Shown piece by piece: positions 36,133-45,351 of a stretch of 64,000 nucleotides of DNA; position 1 is the stretch's first letter; each line of letters starts with the position of its first letter. The translations under genes were made by a program, and so were the position numbers. A model generated the notes under the pieces. That model was not told the DNA's origin. It saw nothing but the letters and a program-made list of their open reading frames with translations, and ran no database searches. The stretch is from Arthrobacter sp. ZGTC412 (lineage in GTDB: Bacteria > Actinomycetota > Actinomycetes > Actinomycetales > Micrococcaceae), in NCBI RefSeq assembly GCF_002929215.1, contig NZ_PJII01000002.1, forward strand, positions 213,389-277,388, written 5' to 3'.

Positions 36133-37884
36133 ATGACGTCTTCCGCTGCCGATTTCCGCCTGCTCAACGAGGCCCGCGAATGGGCCGCCCAAGACCCGGA
36201 CCCCCAGACTTCGGCTTCGCTCCTGGAACTTGTCCGGCTTGTTGAAGAGGGCGCGCCGGCAGCCCGGCAGGAACTCGAAGACAGCTTCCGCGGGACACTG
36301 CAGTTCGGCACGGCGGGCCTGCGTGCGGCCCTGGGTCCTGGACCCAACCGGATGAACCGGGTGGTGGTGCGCCGGGCCGCCGCAGGGCTGGCGGACTTCC
36401 TGCTCCAGGCAGTGGGTCAGGCGTCACCGGTAACCCGGCCGCGCGCCGTCGTCGGCTATGACGCCCGGTACAACTCGGACATCTTCGCGGAAGAAACCGC
36501 CGCCATCTTCACGGCAGCCGGGATAGAAACCTTCCTCATGCCGGCGGCGCTGCCCACTCCCCTGCTGGCTTACGCTGTGCGGGCGCTGGAATGCGACGCC
36601 GGCGTGATGGTTACCGCCAGCCACAATCCGCCGCAGGACAACGGTTACAAGGTTTACCTGGGCCGCCATGCCGTTCCGGCAAGCGGCAATGGCGCGCAGA
36701 TCGTGGCGCCTTACGACGCCGAGATCGCGGCCCGCATCTACGCCGTCGGCCCATTGGAGTCTATTGTTCTTGCCCCCGACGGCTGGACAGTGCTCGACAG
36801 TTCCCTGGCCGCGGGCTACGAGCAGGCCACAGCAGCGCTGGCCCTGCCGGAGCGCTTCCCCGCCCGGAACCTGCGCATCGTCCTCACCCCGATGCATGGC
36901 GTGGGCGGCGAAACCGCGCAGAACGTGCTGAAGGCTGCCGGGTTCACTGACGTCACCCTCGTGGCTGAGCAGGCTGAACCGGACCCGGACTTTCCCACCG
37001 TCAGCTTCCCGAACCCGGAGGAACCCGGAGCACTGGACCTGGCCCTGGAAACGGCTGAACGGCTGGATGCTGACATTGTCATCGCCAATGATCCCGACGC
37101 CGACCGGGCGGCAGTTGCGGCCAAGGATCCGGAAACCGGCGCCTGGCGAATGCTCCGCGGTGACGAGGTCGGCGCGCTCCTGGGTGCCCACATCGCAGCG
37201 CGGCTGGCGGCAGTAGACGGGAACGACGGCGCCAGCGGCAGCCAGGGCGTGTTCGCGAATTCGATCGTGTCCTCGCGGCTCCTGGCACGGATTGCCACGG
37301 CCGCCGGCTACGCGCACGAGGAGACACTGACCGGGTTCAAGTGGATTTCCCGGGTGCCTGGTCTGCTGTACGGCTACGAGGAAGCCCTGGGCTACTGCGT
37401 GGCGCCCGAGGTGGTGAAGGACAAGGACGGGATCTCCGCAGCGGTACTGATCGCTGAACTCGCTGCCGCGGCAAAGGCTGACGGTAAGACTGTCTTTGAC
37501 ACCCTGGACGAGCTGTACCTGCAGCACGGACTGCACGCCAGCGACCAGCTCAGCATCCGGGTGGCGGACCTGGGCCTCCTGGACGCCATGATGAACCGGC
37601 TCCGGGTCACCCCGCCGGAATCCTTCGGGTCATCCGCGGTGGAGGTTTTCACGGACCTGGCCGAGGGCAGCGAACTGCTTCCTCCCACCGACGGGCTCGT
37701 CTACCTCACACGGGACCTCACCCGGGTGATCATCCGGCCCAGCGGCACCGAGCCCAAGCTCAAGTGCTACCTCGAAGTCATCCACCACGTAGGCACCGCC
37801 GCGGAACTGCCGGAAGCCCGGCAGGCAGCGCGGGCGGCCCTTGACGAGGTGCTGCAGGACGTCAGCGAGGCACTGGGGCTTTAG
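36133..37884 (+). CDS. Phospho-sugar mutase (phosphoglucomutase/phosphomannomutase family)
   Basis: A 583-aa alpha-D-phosphohexomutase. The phosphoserine loop is MVTASHNPPQDNGYKVY near residue 160, the metal loop is NDPDADRAAVA near 320, the sugar loop is GYEEALGY near 420, and the C-terminal phosphate site is RPSGTEPKLK. Its length and the GTAGLRAALGPG start are of the PGM2-like type that includes phosphopentomutase activity; beside PNP that role is plausible but unproven. Confidence 0.9.
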   Translation: MTSSAADFRLLNEAREWAAQDPDPQTSASLLELVRLVEEGAPAARQELEDSFRGTLQFGTAGLRAALGPGPNRMNRVVVRRAAAGLADFLLQAVGQASPVTRPRAVVGYDARYNSDIFAEETAAIFTAAGIETFLMPAALPTPLLAYAVRALECDAGVMVTASHNPPQDNGYKVYLGRHAVPASGNGAQIVAPYDAEIAARIYAVGPLESIVLAPDGWTVLDSSLAAGYEQATAALALPERFPARNLRIVLTPMHGVGGETAQNVLKAAGFTDVTLVAEQAEPDPDFPTVSFPNPEEPGALDLALETAERLDADIVIANDPDADRAAVAAKDPETGAWRMLRGDEVGALLGAHIAARLAAVDGNDGASGSQGVFANSIVSSRLLARIATAAGYAHEETLTGFKWISRVPGLLYGYEEALGYCVAPEVVKDKDGISAAVLIAELAAAAKADGKTVFDTLDELYLQHGLHASDQLSIRVADLGLLDAMMNRLRVTPPESFGSSAVEVFTDLAEGSELLPPTDGLVYLTRDLTRVIIRPSGTEPKLKCYLEVIHHVGTAAELPEARQAARAALDEVLQDVSEALGL

Positions 37885-37910
37885 CCCGCAGGCCTCGGGG
37901 CTAAAGGCCG

Positions 37911-38297
37911 CTAGAGCTCGATCTCAACGAAGCCATCGAGAATGCGGATGCTGAACGTCGCAAGGCGCAGCCCCGGGGTGCTGAAGCACTCGCCGGTTTC
38001 CAGGTCATAGACCTCTTTGTGCAGTGGGGAAGCGATGGTGGGACGGGCGCCCCGCGATCCGAGGATCCCCCGGGCCATAACGTGTGCTCCGGTAGCCGGG
38101 TCCTCGTGGGCCACAGCGAAAACTTCGCCGGGGCCGGTGCGGAAGAGCGCGACCTGGCGTCCCGCGACGAGGGCTGCTTCGCCCCATGCAGGTTCCAGAT
38201 CATCCACACGGCAAACGCGGTGCCAGCCGGCGGTGATGCCGGATACGGCCGCATCGATGCCGGCTGCGAGTGCCCCAAGTTCCAGTGTTGCCGTCAT
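37911..38297 (-). CDS. nirD: Nitrite reductase (NADH) small subunit
   Basis: A 128-aa NirD with Rieske-like fold: GWHRVCRVDDL at the start, QVALFRT and ASPLHKEVYDLETGEC near the end, as usual for NirD, which lacks the cluster-binding Cys-His pairs. It is needed for assimilatory nitrite-to-ammonia reduction with NirB. It is transcribed away from nirB instead of following it, and has its own GlnR-like array and -10 box. Confidence 0.9.
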   Translation of the reverse strand: MTATLELGALAAGIDAAVSGITAGWHRVCRVDDLEPAWGEAALVAGRQVALFRTGPGEVFAVAHEDPATGAHVMARGILGSRGARPTIASPLHKEVYDLETGECFSTPGLRLATFSIRILDGFVEIEL

Positions 38298-38357
38298 GTC
38301 GGCTCCTCTCCCTGTGCCTATAGTTCATGCGTTTGGCCGCCTCTGCAGCCGTGTTCC

Positions 38358-38411
38358 ACGCTAGGCCGCGGGTGTTTCAAAGGGGTGCAGTGAATGTGTC
38401 CGGCGCGTAAA
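38358..38411 (-). promoter_or_regulatory. Candidate GlnR box and -10 of nirD
   Basis: Read on the minus strand: TTTAC (38411-38407), GACAC, TGCAC, GAAAC (38378-38374) at exact 11-bp steps, then 10 nt, then TAGCGT (38363-38358). It is a close fit to the four-site GlnR consensus. Confidence 0.6.
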
Positions 38412-38451
38412 AGACACCTCACGCAGCCGGAAACGCGTTCGTGATGCAGAA

Positions 38452-38505
38452 GTTAAGTTGACGAAACAATCGGGAAACTGAAGCGAAACTGCGGCTCCCT
38501 AGTCT
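38452..38505 (+). promoter_or_regulatory. Candidate GlnR box and -10 of nirB-cobA-hemD
   Basis: GTTAA (38452), GAAAC (38463), GAAAC (38474), GAAAC (38485-38489) at 11-bp steps, then 10 nt (TGCGGCTCCC), then TAGTCT (38500-38505). There is no -35 hexamer; the array occupies that place, as for a class II activator. Confidence 0.62.
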
Positions 38506-38568
38506 GGATGGACAGCTCGACTGAAAAGGCTGCAGAGAACCGTCTGCCGCCCATGCGAAAGGCCCACA

Positions 38569-41214
38569 GTGACCGAACAGACTTCCAGCACAGAGACTCC
38601 GCGCCGCATCGTCGTCGCCGGCGGCGGCCCGGCGGCCCACCGTTTTGCGGACGCAATGCATGCCCGTGGCCTCGAAGGCTGGCATGTCACGGTCCTCACT
38701 GAGGAAGCCCACCTCCCCTACGACCGCGTGGCCCTCTCCAAGGCCCTGACCGAAATGGACTACGACCTCACCCTGGGTGAGGCGTCCATGTGGGACCACG
38801 AAGCCATGTCGCTGAAGACCGGTGAGCGCGTTGTCAAAATCAACAAGGAAGCCAAGACGGTGGAAACCGCGGCCGGAAGCGTCTTCGAGTACGACGAACT
38901 CGTGGTTGCCACGGGTTCGAATGCCGCCCGCCTTCCCATCCCCGGCGCCGAGCACACGCATGTCTACCGCACGCTCGAAGACGTCTGGGCCATCAACAAG
39001 GCCATCGCCGAGCTCACCGAGAAGCTGGGACGCAAGGTCAACGCCGTGACCATCGGCGGCGGCCTCCTTGGGCTCGAATCGGCCGCAGGCACAGAGCAGC
39101 TGGGCGCCAACCCGATTGTCATCGACGGCTCGCAGTGGCTGATGGCCACACAGCTGGATGAAGGAGCCGGCCAGGCAATGGGCCGGCTCATTAAGTCAAA
39201 GGGCTTCAAAGTACACGGCGGCGTCTTCCCCTCGGAAGTACTGTCCGACGACGACGGCCAGGTCACCGGCGTCCTCATGGCTGACGGCCGCATCATCGAT
39301 GCTGACCTTGTAATCGTCGCGATCGGTGTCCGGCCCCGCGACGAACTCTTCCGCGCTGCAGAGGGCGAGGAGCAGATCTTCTCGCTGGGCCAGCGCGGCG
39401 GCGTGGTCATCAACGACTACTGCGCCACCGAGGTCGAAGGAATCTGGGCCATCGGTGAAGTGGCCAACTTCGGCGGCATGTGCCTGGGCCTGGTTGCCCC
39501 CGCCAACACCATGGCAGAGATCGTCGCCGACCGCCTCCACGGCGGCGAGGCGACCTTCCCTGGCTTCGACACCGCCACCAAGCTCAAGCTCTCCGGTGTC
39601 GACGTCGCCAGCTTTGGTGACGCGTTCGCAAAGACCGAGCACGCACTCGAAATCGTCTACGCTGACCCGGCCCGCGGCGTATACCAAAAGATCGTCACCA
39701 CGGACGACGCCAAGACACTGCTCGGCGGCATCTTCGTGGGCGACGCCACCCCTTACACCAGCCTTCGCCCGCTCCTGGGCCGCGAACTCAGCGCGGAACC
39801 CGGCGCCTACCTCACCGCGGCCGGCGGCGGTGAAGCCCCCGAAACCGAACTGCCGGACGACGCCACCCTCTGCTCCTGCAACAACGTGACCGCCGGCAGC
39901 ATCCGCGACGCCATCAACGGCTGCGGCGCCTGCGAGGGCAACGCCCCGGTCCAGGAACTGGGTGAGCTGAAAGGCTGCACCCGCGCCGGCACCCAGTGCG
40001 GCTCCTGCGTCCCGATGCTCAAGAAGCTGCTGGAAACCGAACTCACCAAGTCCGGCGTCGAGGTCTCCAAGGCCCTCTGCGAGCACATCGAATTGTCCCG
40101 CCAGGAACTGTTCGACGCCATCCGCGTCCTGGAACTCACTTCCTTCGAAGAGATCATGGCCAAGTACGGCACCGGCTCCGGCTGCGACATCTGCAAGCCC
40201 ACCATCGCCAACATCCTGGCCAGCCAAAACAGCGCCTACGTTTTGGACGCCGGCCGCGGCACCCTGCAGGACACCAACGACCGCGCCCTGGCCAACATGC
40301 AGAAGGACGGCACCTACTCGGTGGTCCCCCGCATCGCCGGCGGCGAGATCACTCCGAAGAAGCTTGGCGTCATCGCAGCCGTGGCCGAGAAGTACAACCT
40401 GTACACCAAGATCACCGGCGGCCAGCGCATCGACATGTTCGGCGCTCGCCTGGAGGAGCTTCCCGAAATTTGGAAGGAACTCGTGGACGCCGGCTTCGAA
40501 TCCGGCCAGGCGTACGGCAAGAGCCTGCGCACGGTGAAGTCCTGCGTCGGGTCTACCTGGTGCCGCTTCGGTGTCCAGGACTCGGTGGCCATGGCCATCC
40601 AGCTTGAGCTCCGTTACCGCGGCCTCCGCAGCCCGCACAAACTCAAGATGGGCGTTTCCGGCTGCGCCCGCGAGTGCGCAGAGGCCCGCGGCAAGGATGT
40701 TGGCGTGATCGCCACGGCCGACGGCTGGAACCTGTACGTCGGTGGCAACGGCGGTGCCACCCCCGCCCACGCCCAGCTGCTGGCCAAGGACCTCGATGAC
40801 GAAACGCTGATCAAATACATCGACCGCTACTTCATGTACTACATCCGCACGGCCGACCGCCTGCAGCGCACCGCGCGCTGGCAGGAAGAGCTCGACGGCG
40901 GCATCAAGCACGTTGAGGACGTGGTGGTCAAGGACACCCTGGGCATCGCCGCGGACCTTGAGGCGGCCATGGCCAAGCACGTGGACACCTACCAGGACGA
41001 ATGGGCGGACACCCTCAAGGACCCCGAGCGCCTGCGCCGGTTCCGCTCCTTCGTCAACGCGCCGGACCAGAAGGACGACTCAATTACCTTTGTCCCGGAC
41101 GAGCGTGGCCAGATGCGCCCCGCTACCCAGGAAGAAAAGGGGAAAGTCCTGATCGGCGCGTCCATCCCGGTGAGGTCCTCCACGCCCGAACTGCTGACCG
41201 AGAACGAGGTATAG
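38569..41214 (+). CDS. nirB: Nitrite reductase (NADH) large subunit
   Basis: An 881-aa enzyme reducing nitrite to ammonia. In order: FAD/NAD(P)H domains (GGGPAAHRFADA, GGGLLGLESAAG, IWAIGEVANF), a BFD-type [2Fe-2S] domain from about 430 (CSCNN, CGSC), then the siroheme/[4Fe-4S] reductase with CVGSTWC and GCARECAEARG giving the C-x5-C and C-x3-C ligands. Length is close to the family norm. GTG 38569 is preceded by AAAGG. It is followed after 2 nt by cobA, which makes the siroheme precursor it needs. Confidence 0.94.
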   Translation: MTEQTSSTETPRRIVVAGGGPAAHRFADAMHARGLEGWHVTVLTEEAHLPYDRVALSKALTEMDYDLTLGEASMWDHEAMSLKTGERVVKINKEAKTVETAAGSVFEYDELVVATGSNAARLPIPGAEHTHVYRTLEDVWAINKAIAELTEKLGRKVNAVTIGGGLLGLESAAGTEQLGANPIVIDGSQWLMATQLDEGAGQAMGRLIKSKGFKVHGGVFPSEVLSDDDGQVTGVLMADGRIIDADLVIVAIGVRPRDELFRAAEGEEQIFSLGQRGGVVINDYCATEVEGIWAIGEVANFGGMCLGLVAPANTMAEIVADRLHGGEATFPGFDTATKLKLSGVDVASFGDAFAKTEHALEIVYADPARGVYQKIVTTDDAKTLLGGIFVGDATPYTSLRPLLGRELSAEPGAYLTAAGGGEAPETELPDDATLCSCNNVTAGSIRDAINGCGACEGNAPVQELGELKGCTRAGTQCGSCVPMLKKLLETELTKSGVEVSKALCEHIELSRQELFDAIRVLELTSFEEIMAKYGTGSGCDICKPTIANILASQNSAYVLDAGRGTLQDTNDRALANMQKDGTYSVVPRIAGGEITPKKLGVIAAVAEKYNLYTKITGGQRIDMFGARLEELPEIWKELVDAGFESGQAYGKSLRTVKSCVGSTWCRFGVQDSVAMAIQLELRYRGLRSPHKLKMGVSGCARECAEARGKDVGVIATADGWNLYVGGNGGATPAHAQLLAKDLDDETLIKYIDRYFMYYIRTADRLQRTARWQEELDGGIKHVEDVVVKDTLGIAADLEAAMAKHVDTYQDEWADTLKDPERLRRFRSFVNAPDQKDDSITFVPDERGQMRPATQEEKGKVLIGASIPVRSSTPELLTENEV

Positions 41215-41216
41215 GC

Positions 41217-42251
41217 ATGCAGCTCAGCATTGATCTCACCGGCCGCGAGGTCCTGGTCACCGGCTCGGACCACGCCGCACGCCAGGCGGTCCGCCGCTAC
41301 GGGGCCGCCGGCGCCGTCGTCTCCCGCCTCAGCACCCCCCAGGGTACCGGCCACGACGGGCCGCTGCCCGAACGTCCCTTCCTTGTTGCCGCGGTCGACG
41401 ACGGCCAGCCCGGCTGGGAATCCCTGCTGGACCGGTGCCGCGCGGCCGGCATCCCCGTGGCCGCCGAGCCGGCGGCCGGACCCGCCGGCCACGTCACCCT
41501 TGTGGGTGGCGGCCCGGGAACCACCCAGCTGCTCACCGTCGGCGCAGTCAAGGCTCTCCGGGACGCCGACGTCGTGTTTTATGACCGCCTGGCGCCGTGC
41601 CAGGACCTGGCGTCCCTGACCTCCGCTGAACTGGTGGACGTGGGCAAGAAGCCCGGCCACCACAAGGTGAGCCAGGGCGACATCGAGAAGCTGATGGTGG
41701 AAAGTGCCCTCGCAGGCAACAATGTGGTCCGGCTCAAGGGCGGCGATCCGTACGTGTTTGGCCGTGGCGGCGAGGAAGTTGCCTCCTGCGTGGCAGCCGG
41801 GGTGCCGGTCCGCGTCATCTCCGGCGTCACCAGCGCCATCTCCGTTCCAGCGGCAGCCGGTATCCCGGTCACGCACCGCGAAGTCAGCCACATGTTCACC
41901 GTGGTCTCCGGGCACGCACCCCTGACCGAAAAGGAGCACCACCACCTGGCCGGTTTGGGCGGGACCATTGTTGTCCTGATGGGCATCGGCACCCTCCATC
42001 AGCTCGCGGCCGGACTCCGCAGGGCCGGGATGCGCGCAGACATGCCCATGGCCGTCGTTGAGCGCGGCTACCTGCCCGGGCAGCGCACCACCATCGCGGA
42101 CCTTGGCACCATCACCACCGCAGCTGCCGGCTGCAGCAACCCGGCTGTCCTCGTTATCGGCGAGGTGGTTCGGGTGGCGGAAGCCAACCGCGGGCACGCT
42201 GAGGCCGCCGCCGACCTGGACAGGCTGGCGGCCTCGCTGCTGGGCTCGTGA
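41217..42251 (+). CDS. cobA: Uroporphyrinogen-III C-methyltransferase with degenerate CysG-like N-terminal domain
   Basis: A 344-aa protein. Residues about 98-340 are the SAM-dependent methyltransferase (HVTLVGGGPGTTQLLTV, FYDRLAP, RLKGGDPYVFGRGGEE, GIPVTHRE) making precorrin-2 for siroheme. Residues 1-90 resemble a shortened precorrin-2 dehydrogenase domain (REVLVTGSDHAARQAVR) without the full dimer and chelatase parts, so it is not a complete CysG. It begins 2 nt after nirB, and its coupling with the siroheme enzyme fits supply. Confidence 0.9.
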   Translation: MQLSIDLTGREVLVTGSDHAARQAVRRYGAAGAVVSRLSTPQGTGHDGPLPERPFLVAAVDDGQPGWESLLDRCRAAGIPVAAEPAAGPAGHVTLVGGGPGTTQLLTVGAVKALRDADVVFYDRLAPCQDLASLTSAELVDVGKKPGHHKVSQGDIEKLMVESALAGNNVVRLKGGDPYVFGRGGEEVASCVAAGVPVRVISGVTSAISVPAAAGIPVTHREVSHMFTVVSGHAPLTEKEHHHLAGLGGTIVVLMGIGTLHQLAAGLRRAGMRADMPMAVVERGYLPGQRTTIADLGTITTAAAGCSNPAVLVIGEVVRVAEANRGHAEAAADLDRLAASLLGS

Positions 42252-42265
42252 AAGGATTGACCTCC

Positions 42266-43414
42266 ATGACTGCACTTGCACCGGCCGAAACTCCACAGGT
42301 TGAAGAAGCGCCCGACGCCACCGAAGCCCCGCTGGAGGGTTTCCGCATCGGCGTCACGTCGCACCGGCGGTCCCAGGACCTGATCGAGGCCCTGGAACGC
42401 CGCGGTGCGGAGGTGCTGCACGCGCCCGCTCTGAAAATCGCTCCCGTGCAGGAGGACATGAGCCTCATCGATGACACCCGGGCGATCATCGCGGCCAAGC
42501 CGGACCTCTGCATCGCCACCACCGCCTACGGAATGCGCCGCTGGTGTGAAGCCGCGGACTCCTTCGGGATCGGCGATGAACTGCTGGAAACCCTGGGTGC
42601 CTGCCGGATGTTCGTCCGGGGCCCCAAAGCGCGCGGTGCCGTCCGCGCGGCCGGGCTTGCCGACGTCGGAATCAGCAGCGACGAAACCACTGCCACGCTG
42701 GTGGACATGCTGCTCGCCGAGGGCGTCCGGGGCAAGACCGTTGCCGTGCAGCTGCACGGCTACACCGACGTCCGCCAGCTGGAGCGCCTGAGGATGTCCG
42801 GCGCCACCGTCCTGACGGTTACGCCTTACCGCTGGGTGAAGCCCGACGGCGCGGACAGGCTTCCCCGCCTTATCGAGGCCGCGTGCAGCGGAAACCTGGA
42901 CGTCCTGACCTTCACCAGCGCGCCCGCCGTCGACGCCATGTGGAGCACCGCCCATGAGATGGGCGTCTACAAACAGCTGATCGAAAGCCTGAAGACCAAC
43001 GTCACCACCGCGGTGGTGGGTCCCGTCACGGCACAGCCCCTGCTCGACGCCGGCGTGACGCCCCTGGTTCCGGAACGGTTCCGTATGGGCGCGCTCATCA
43101 GGCTGGTGTGCGAGCACCTCGCCCTGAACCACGTCCGGCGGCTGGACACCCGGAGCGGCAACATCGAACTGCGCGGGCGCAGCCTCCGTATCGACGGCCA
43201 GGTTGTGGAACTCGCGCCCGCCCCGCTGCTGCTGCTCCGCGCCCTGCTGGGTGCCGGCGGCGCGGTCCTGTCCCGCGAGTCGCTGTCGGACCTGCTGGAA
43301 CTTCGCGGATCGGTGCACGCCCTGGACATGACTGTCAGCCGGCTCCGCTCCTCACTGCCCGACGGACGGCTGGTGGAGACCGTGGTGAAACGGGGCTACC
43401 GCATCCGGGTATAG
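42266..43414 (+). CDS. hemD: Uroporphyrinogen-III synthase fused to an OmpR-type winged helix
   Basis: A 382-aa protein. Residues about 20-275 form the HemD fold (IGVTSHRRSQDLIEALERR, FTSAPAVDAMW), making uroporphyrinogen III for siroheme. Residues about 295-382 are a winged-helix DNA-binding domain (LRIDGQVVELAPAPLLLLRAL, VSRLRSSLP, VVKRGYRIRV), a fusion known in actinobacteria near nitrite reductase. It may also act as a regulator of the cluster. ATG 42266 is chosen with AAAGGA 9 nt upstream; GTG 42248 is an alternative overlapping the cobA stop. Confidence 0.87.
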   Translation: MTALAPAETPQVEEAPDATEAPLEGFRIGVTSHRRSQDLIEALERRGAEVLHAPALKIAPVQEDMSLIDDTRAIIAAKPDLCIATTAYGMRRWCEAADSFGIGDELLETLGACRMFVRGPKARGAVRAAGLADVGISSDETTATLVDMLLAEGVRGKTVAVQLHGYTDVRQLERLRMSGATVLTVTPYRWVKPDGADRLPRLIEAACSGNLDVLTFTSAPAVDAMWSTAHEMGVYKQLIESLKTNVTTAVVGPVTAQPLLDAGVTPLVPERFRMGALIRLVCEHLALNHVRRLDTRSGNIELRGRSLRIDGQVVELAPAPLLLLRALLGAGGAVLSRESLSDLLELRGSVHALDMTVSRLRSSLPDGRLVETVVKRGYRIRV

Positions 43415-43518
43415 CGGTGTGGTCGGTGCCGAATGTGTCCACGGGCGGAGGAATGAGAGCCATGTCACTGGTTCTGTTACCGGCCGGTAAACACTGGCGA
43501 ACGCAGGCCCTGTAAACG

Positions 43519-43561
43519 GCAACTGCGGGGAAACACCCCGGAAAAAGTGCGGGCCTACGCT
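43519..43561 (+). promoter_or_regulatory. Candidate GlnR-like box and -10 of the FAD oxidoreductase gene
   Basis: GCAAC (43519), GAAAC (43530), GAAAA (43541-43545) at 11-bp steps, 10 nt, then TACGCT (43556-43561). The fourth (first) site is not recognisable. A second array-like stretch, GTTAC-n6-GTAAA-n6-CGAAC, is at 43476-43502. Confidence 0.42.
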
Positions 43562-43615
43562 GGGTTCATCACGAAGTTCCGGCCGTTTCCCGGCCGCCAG
43601 CGAAAGGGCCAGCAC

Positions 43616-44473
43616 ATGTCCGCTCCGGCACCCTCCACGTCCACGGCTCCCGCCACCCGCATCGTCATCGCAGGGGCAGGCGCAGCTGCCCAGGCGCTCG
43701 TCAGTCAGCTTGACCGCGCCCGGTTCACCGGCACCATCACCGTACTGAGCAACCGGGACGACACCCCGGCAGAACTGCTGGAGCTGGCGATGCTCCCCCA
43801 GGTCTCTGTCCGCTTCGGCCAGCCGGCCAGCCACATCGACGCGGAAAACCGGACTGTCGCGACGGCGGACGGCATGGAGTTCAGCTACGACCAACTGGTC
43901 ATCGCCACCGGATCGGCACCGGTGGCCAGCCCGGTGGAGGGCGCCGGCCGGTGCCTGAGCTACTCCACCATCGACGACGCCGCCCGCGTCGGTGAGGCCG
44001 TCAACGAAGTCACGAGGGAACTTGGCAGGCGTCCGCTGGGGATCCTGGTGGGCACCGGCGCTGCAGCGGGCCAGGCGGAAGCAGTGCTCCGGGCCAGGGG
44101 TGTACGCCCCATCCGCACCACCGCCAGGCCGGCCGCCGTGATGCCCGGTGCATCAACGTCAGGCTTCGCCGCGTCCGGTGTGATCTTCGAGGACGGAAGC
44201 AGCATGTACGGCGACCTGGTGGTCCTTGCCGAAGAGCGGGTGTCCCGGGACGGACTTGCCGCCAGCGCCGGACTGCGGACGGCGGCCACCGGCGGGATAG
44301 TCATCAGCGAGGACTTCCGGACGTCGGTCCAGGGAATCTGGGCCATCGGTGACGCCGCAGCGTTCGACGGCGTCCGGTTGGGTCTGCTGGTTGCGGCCGC
44401 TTCCGCGGCGGGCGCCTGCGCCACCCAGCTGCTGACCGCTTCTGCTCCTGCTGCCTTGCCGGCGGCTGCCTGA
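43616..44473 (+). CDS. Small FAD-dependent pyridine-nucleotide oxidoreductase
   Basis: A 285-aa protein with an FAD loop (RIVIAGAGAAAQALVSQL), the ATG motif YDQLVIATGSAPV, an NAD loop (GILVGTGAAAGQAEAVL) and the closing FAD motif GIWAIGDAAAF. It resembles the N-terminal half of NirB and of rubredoxin reductases but has no cluster or dimer domain. It may supply electrons to, or regulate, the neighbouring nitrite system; this is inferred from place and promoter. ATG 43616 has AAAGG 8 nt upstream. Confidence 0.75.
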   Translation: MSAPAPSTSTAPATRIVIAGAGAAAQALVSQLDRARFTGTITVLSNRDDTPAELLELAMLPQVSVRFGQPASHIDAENRTVATADGMEFSYDQLVIATGSAPVASPVEGAGRCLSYSTIDDAARVGEAVNEVTRELGRRPLGILVGTGAAAGQAEAVLRARGVRPIRTTARPAAVMPGASTSGFAASGVIFEDGSSMYGDLVVLAEERVSRDGLAASAGLRTAATGGIVISEDFRTSVQGIWAIGDAAAFDGVRLGLLVAAASAAGACATQLLTASAPAALPAAA

Positions 44474-44584
44474 CCGCGGCTTGCTGCCTGCCCCTGTATG
44501 CCGCTCCGGCTGTGGCAAGATGGTTCCCGAAACGAGTCATGGGCGTTACAGCGCCCGGCCCACGGGCCCCTGGAGAGGACCATC

Positions 44585-45301
44585 ATGAGCAACGAAGCCA
44601 CCCCTTCCGTTCAAACTGCAGCCGCCGGATCCGGCAACATCGCATCCTTCATCGACCACACCCTGCTGAAGCCCGAGGCGGGAGAAGCTGACGTCCTCAA
44701 GGTCTGCGCCGAAGCCGTGGAATACCACTTCAAGTCGGTGTGCGTTAACCCCATTTGGGTGAAGACCGTCAAGAAGGCCCTCAAAGGTTCCGGCGTCCTG
44801 ACGTGTTCCGTGGTGGGCTTCCCGCTCGGTGCCACACCCACTGACGTCAAGGCCTTTGAATCCCGCGGTGCGGTGCTGGACGGCGCCGACGAGGTGGACA
44901 TGGTCATCAACATCGCGGCCGCCCGTGCCGGGGACAAGGGTGCGCTGGTTGAGGACATCACTGCCGTGGCGGAGGCTGTCCACGCCGGTGGCGCCATCCT
45001 TAAGGTCATCATCGAAACAGCGCTGCTGGATGATGCCCGTAAGGTCCTCGCCTGTGAGGCCGCTGTGGAAGCGGGCGCCGATTTCGTCAAGACCTCAACA
45101 GGCTTCAACGGCGGAGGTGCCACGGCGGAGGATATCGCCCTGATGCGGAAGACGGTGGGCCCCGGCGTTGGTGTGAAGGCCTCCGGCGGGGTGCGGTCCC
45201 TCGAAGACGCGCAGGCTATGATTGCAGCAGGTGCAACACGTATTGGTGCCAGCTCCGGCATTGCCATCGTCAAGGGTGAACAGGGTTCATCCTCGTACTG
45301 A
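44585..45301 (+). CDS. deoC: Deoxyribose-phosphate aldolase
   Basis: A 238-aa class I aldolase cleaving deoxyribose-5-phosphate to glyceraldehyde-3-phosphate and acetaldehyde. [11 protein letters not shown] at the N-terminus, the Schiff-base lysine in DFVKTSTGF, and [12 protein letters not shown] with the second lysine are all present. ATG 44585 follows GGAGAGG; the frame is open further upstream without a signal. Confidence 0.94.
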   Translation: MSNEATPSVQTAAAGSGNIASFIDHTLLKPEAGEADVLKVCAEAVEYHFKSVCVNPIWVKTVKKALKGSGVLTCSVVGFPLGATPTDVKAFESRGAVLDGADEVDMVINIAAARAGDKGALVEDITAVAEAVHAGGAILKVIIETALLDDARKVLACEAAVEAGADFVKTSTGFNGGGATAEDIALMRKTVGPGVGVKASGGVRSLEDAQAMIAAGATRIGASSGIAIVKGEQGSSSY

Positions 45302-45351
45302 CGGCAATCGGAGGCGCCACAGATTGAGGCCCGCGGGCCAAGGAGGAACGA

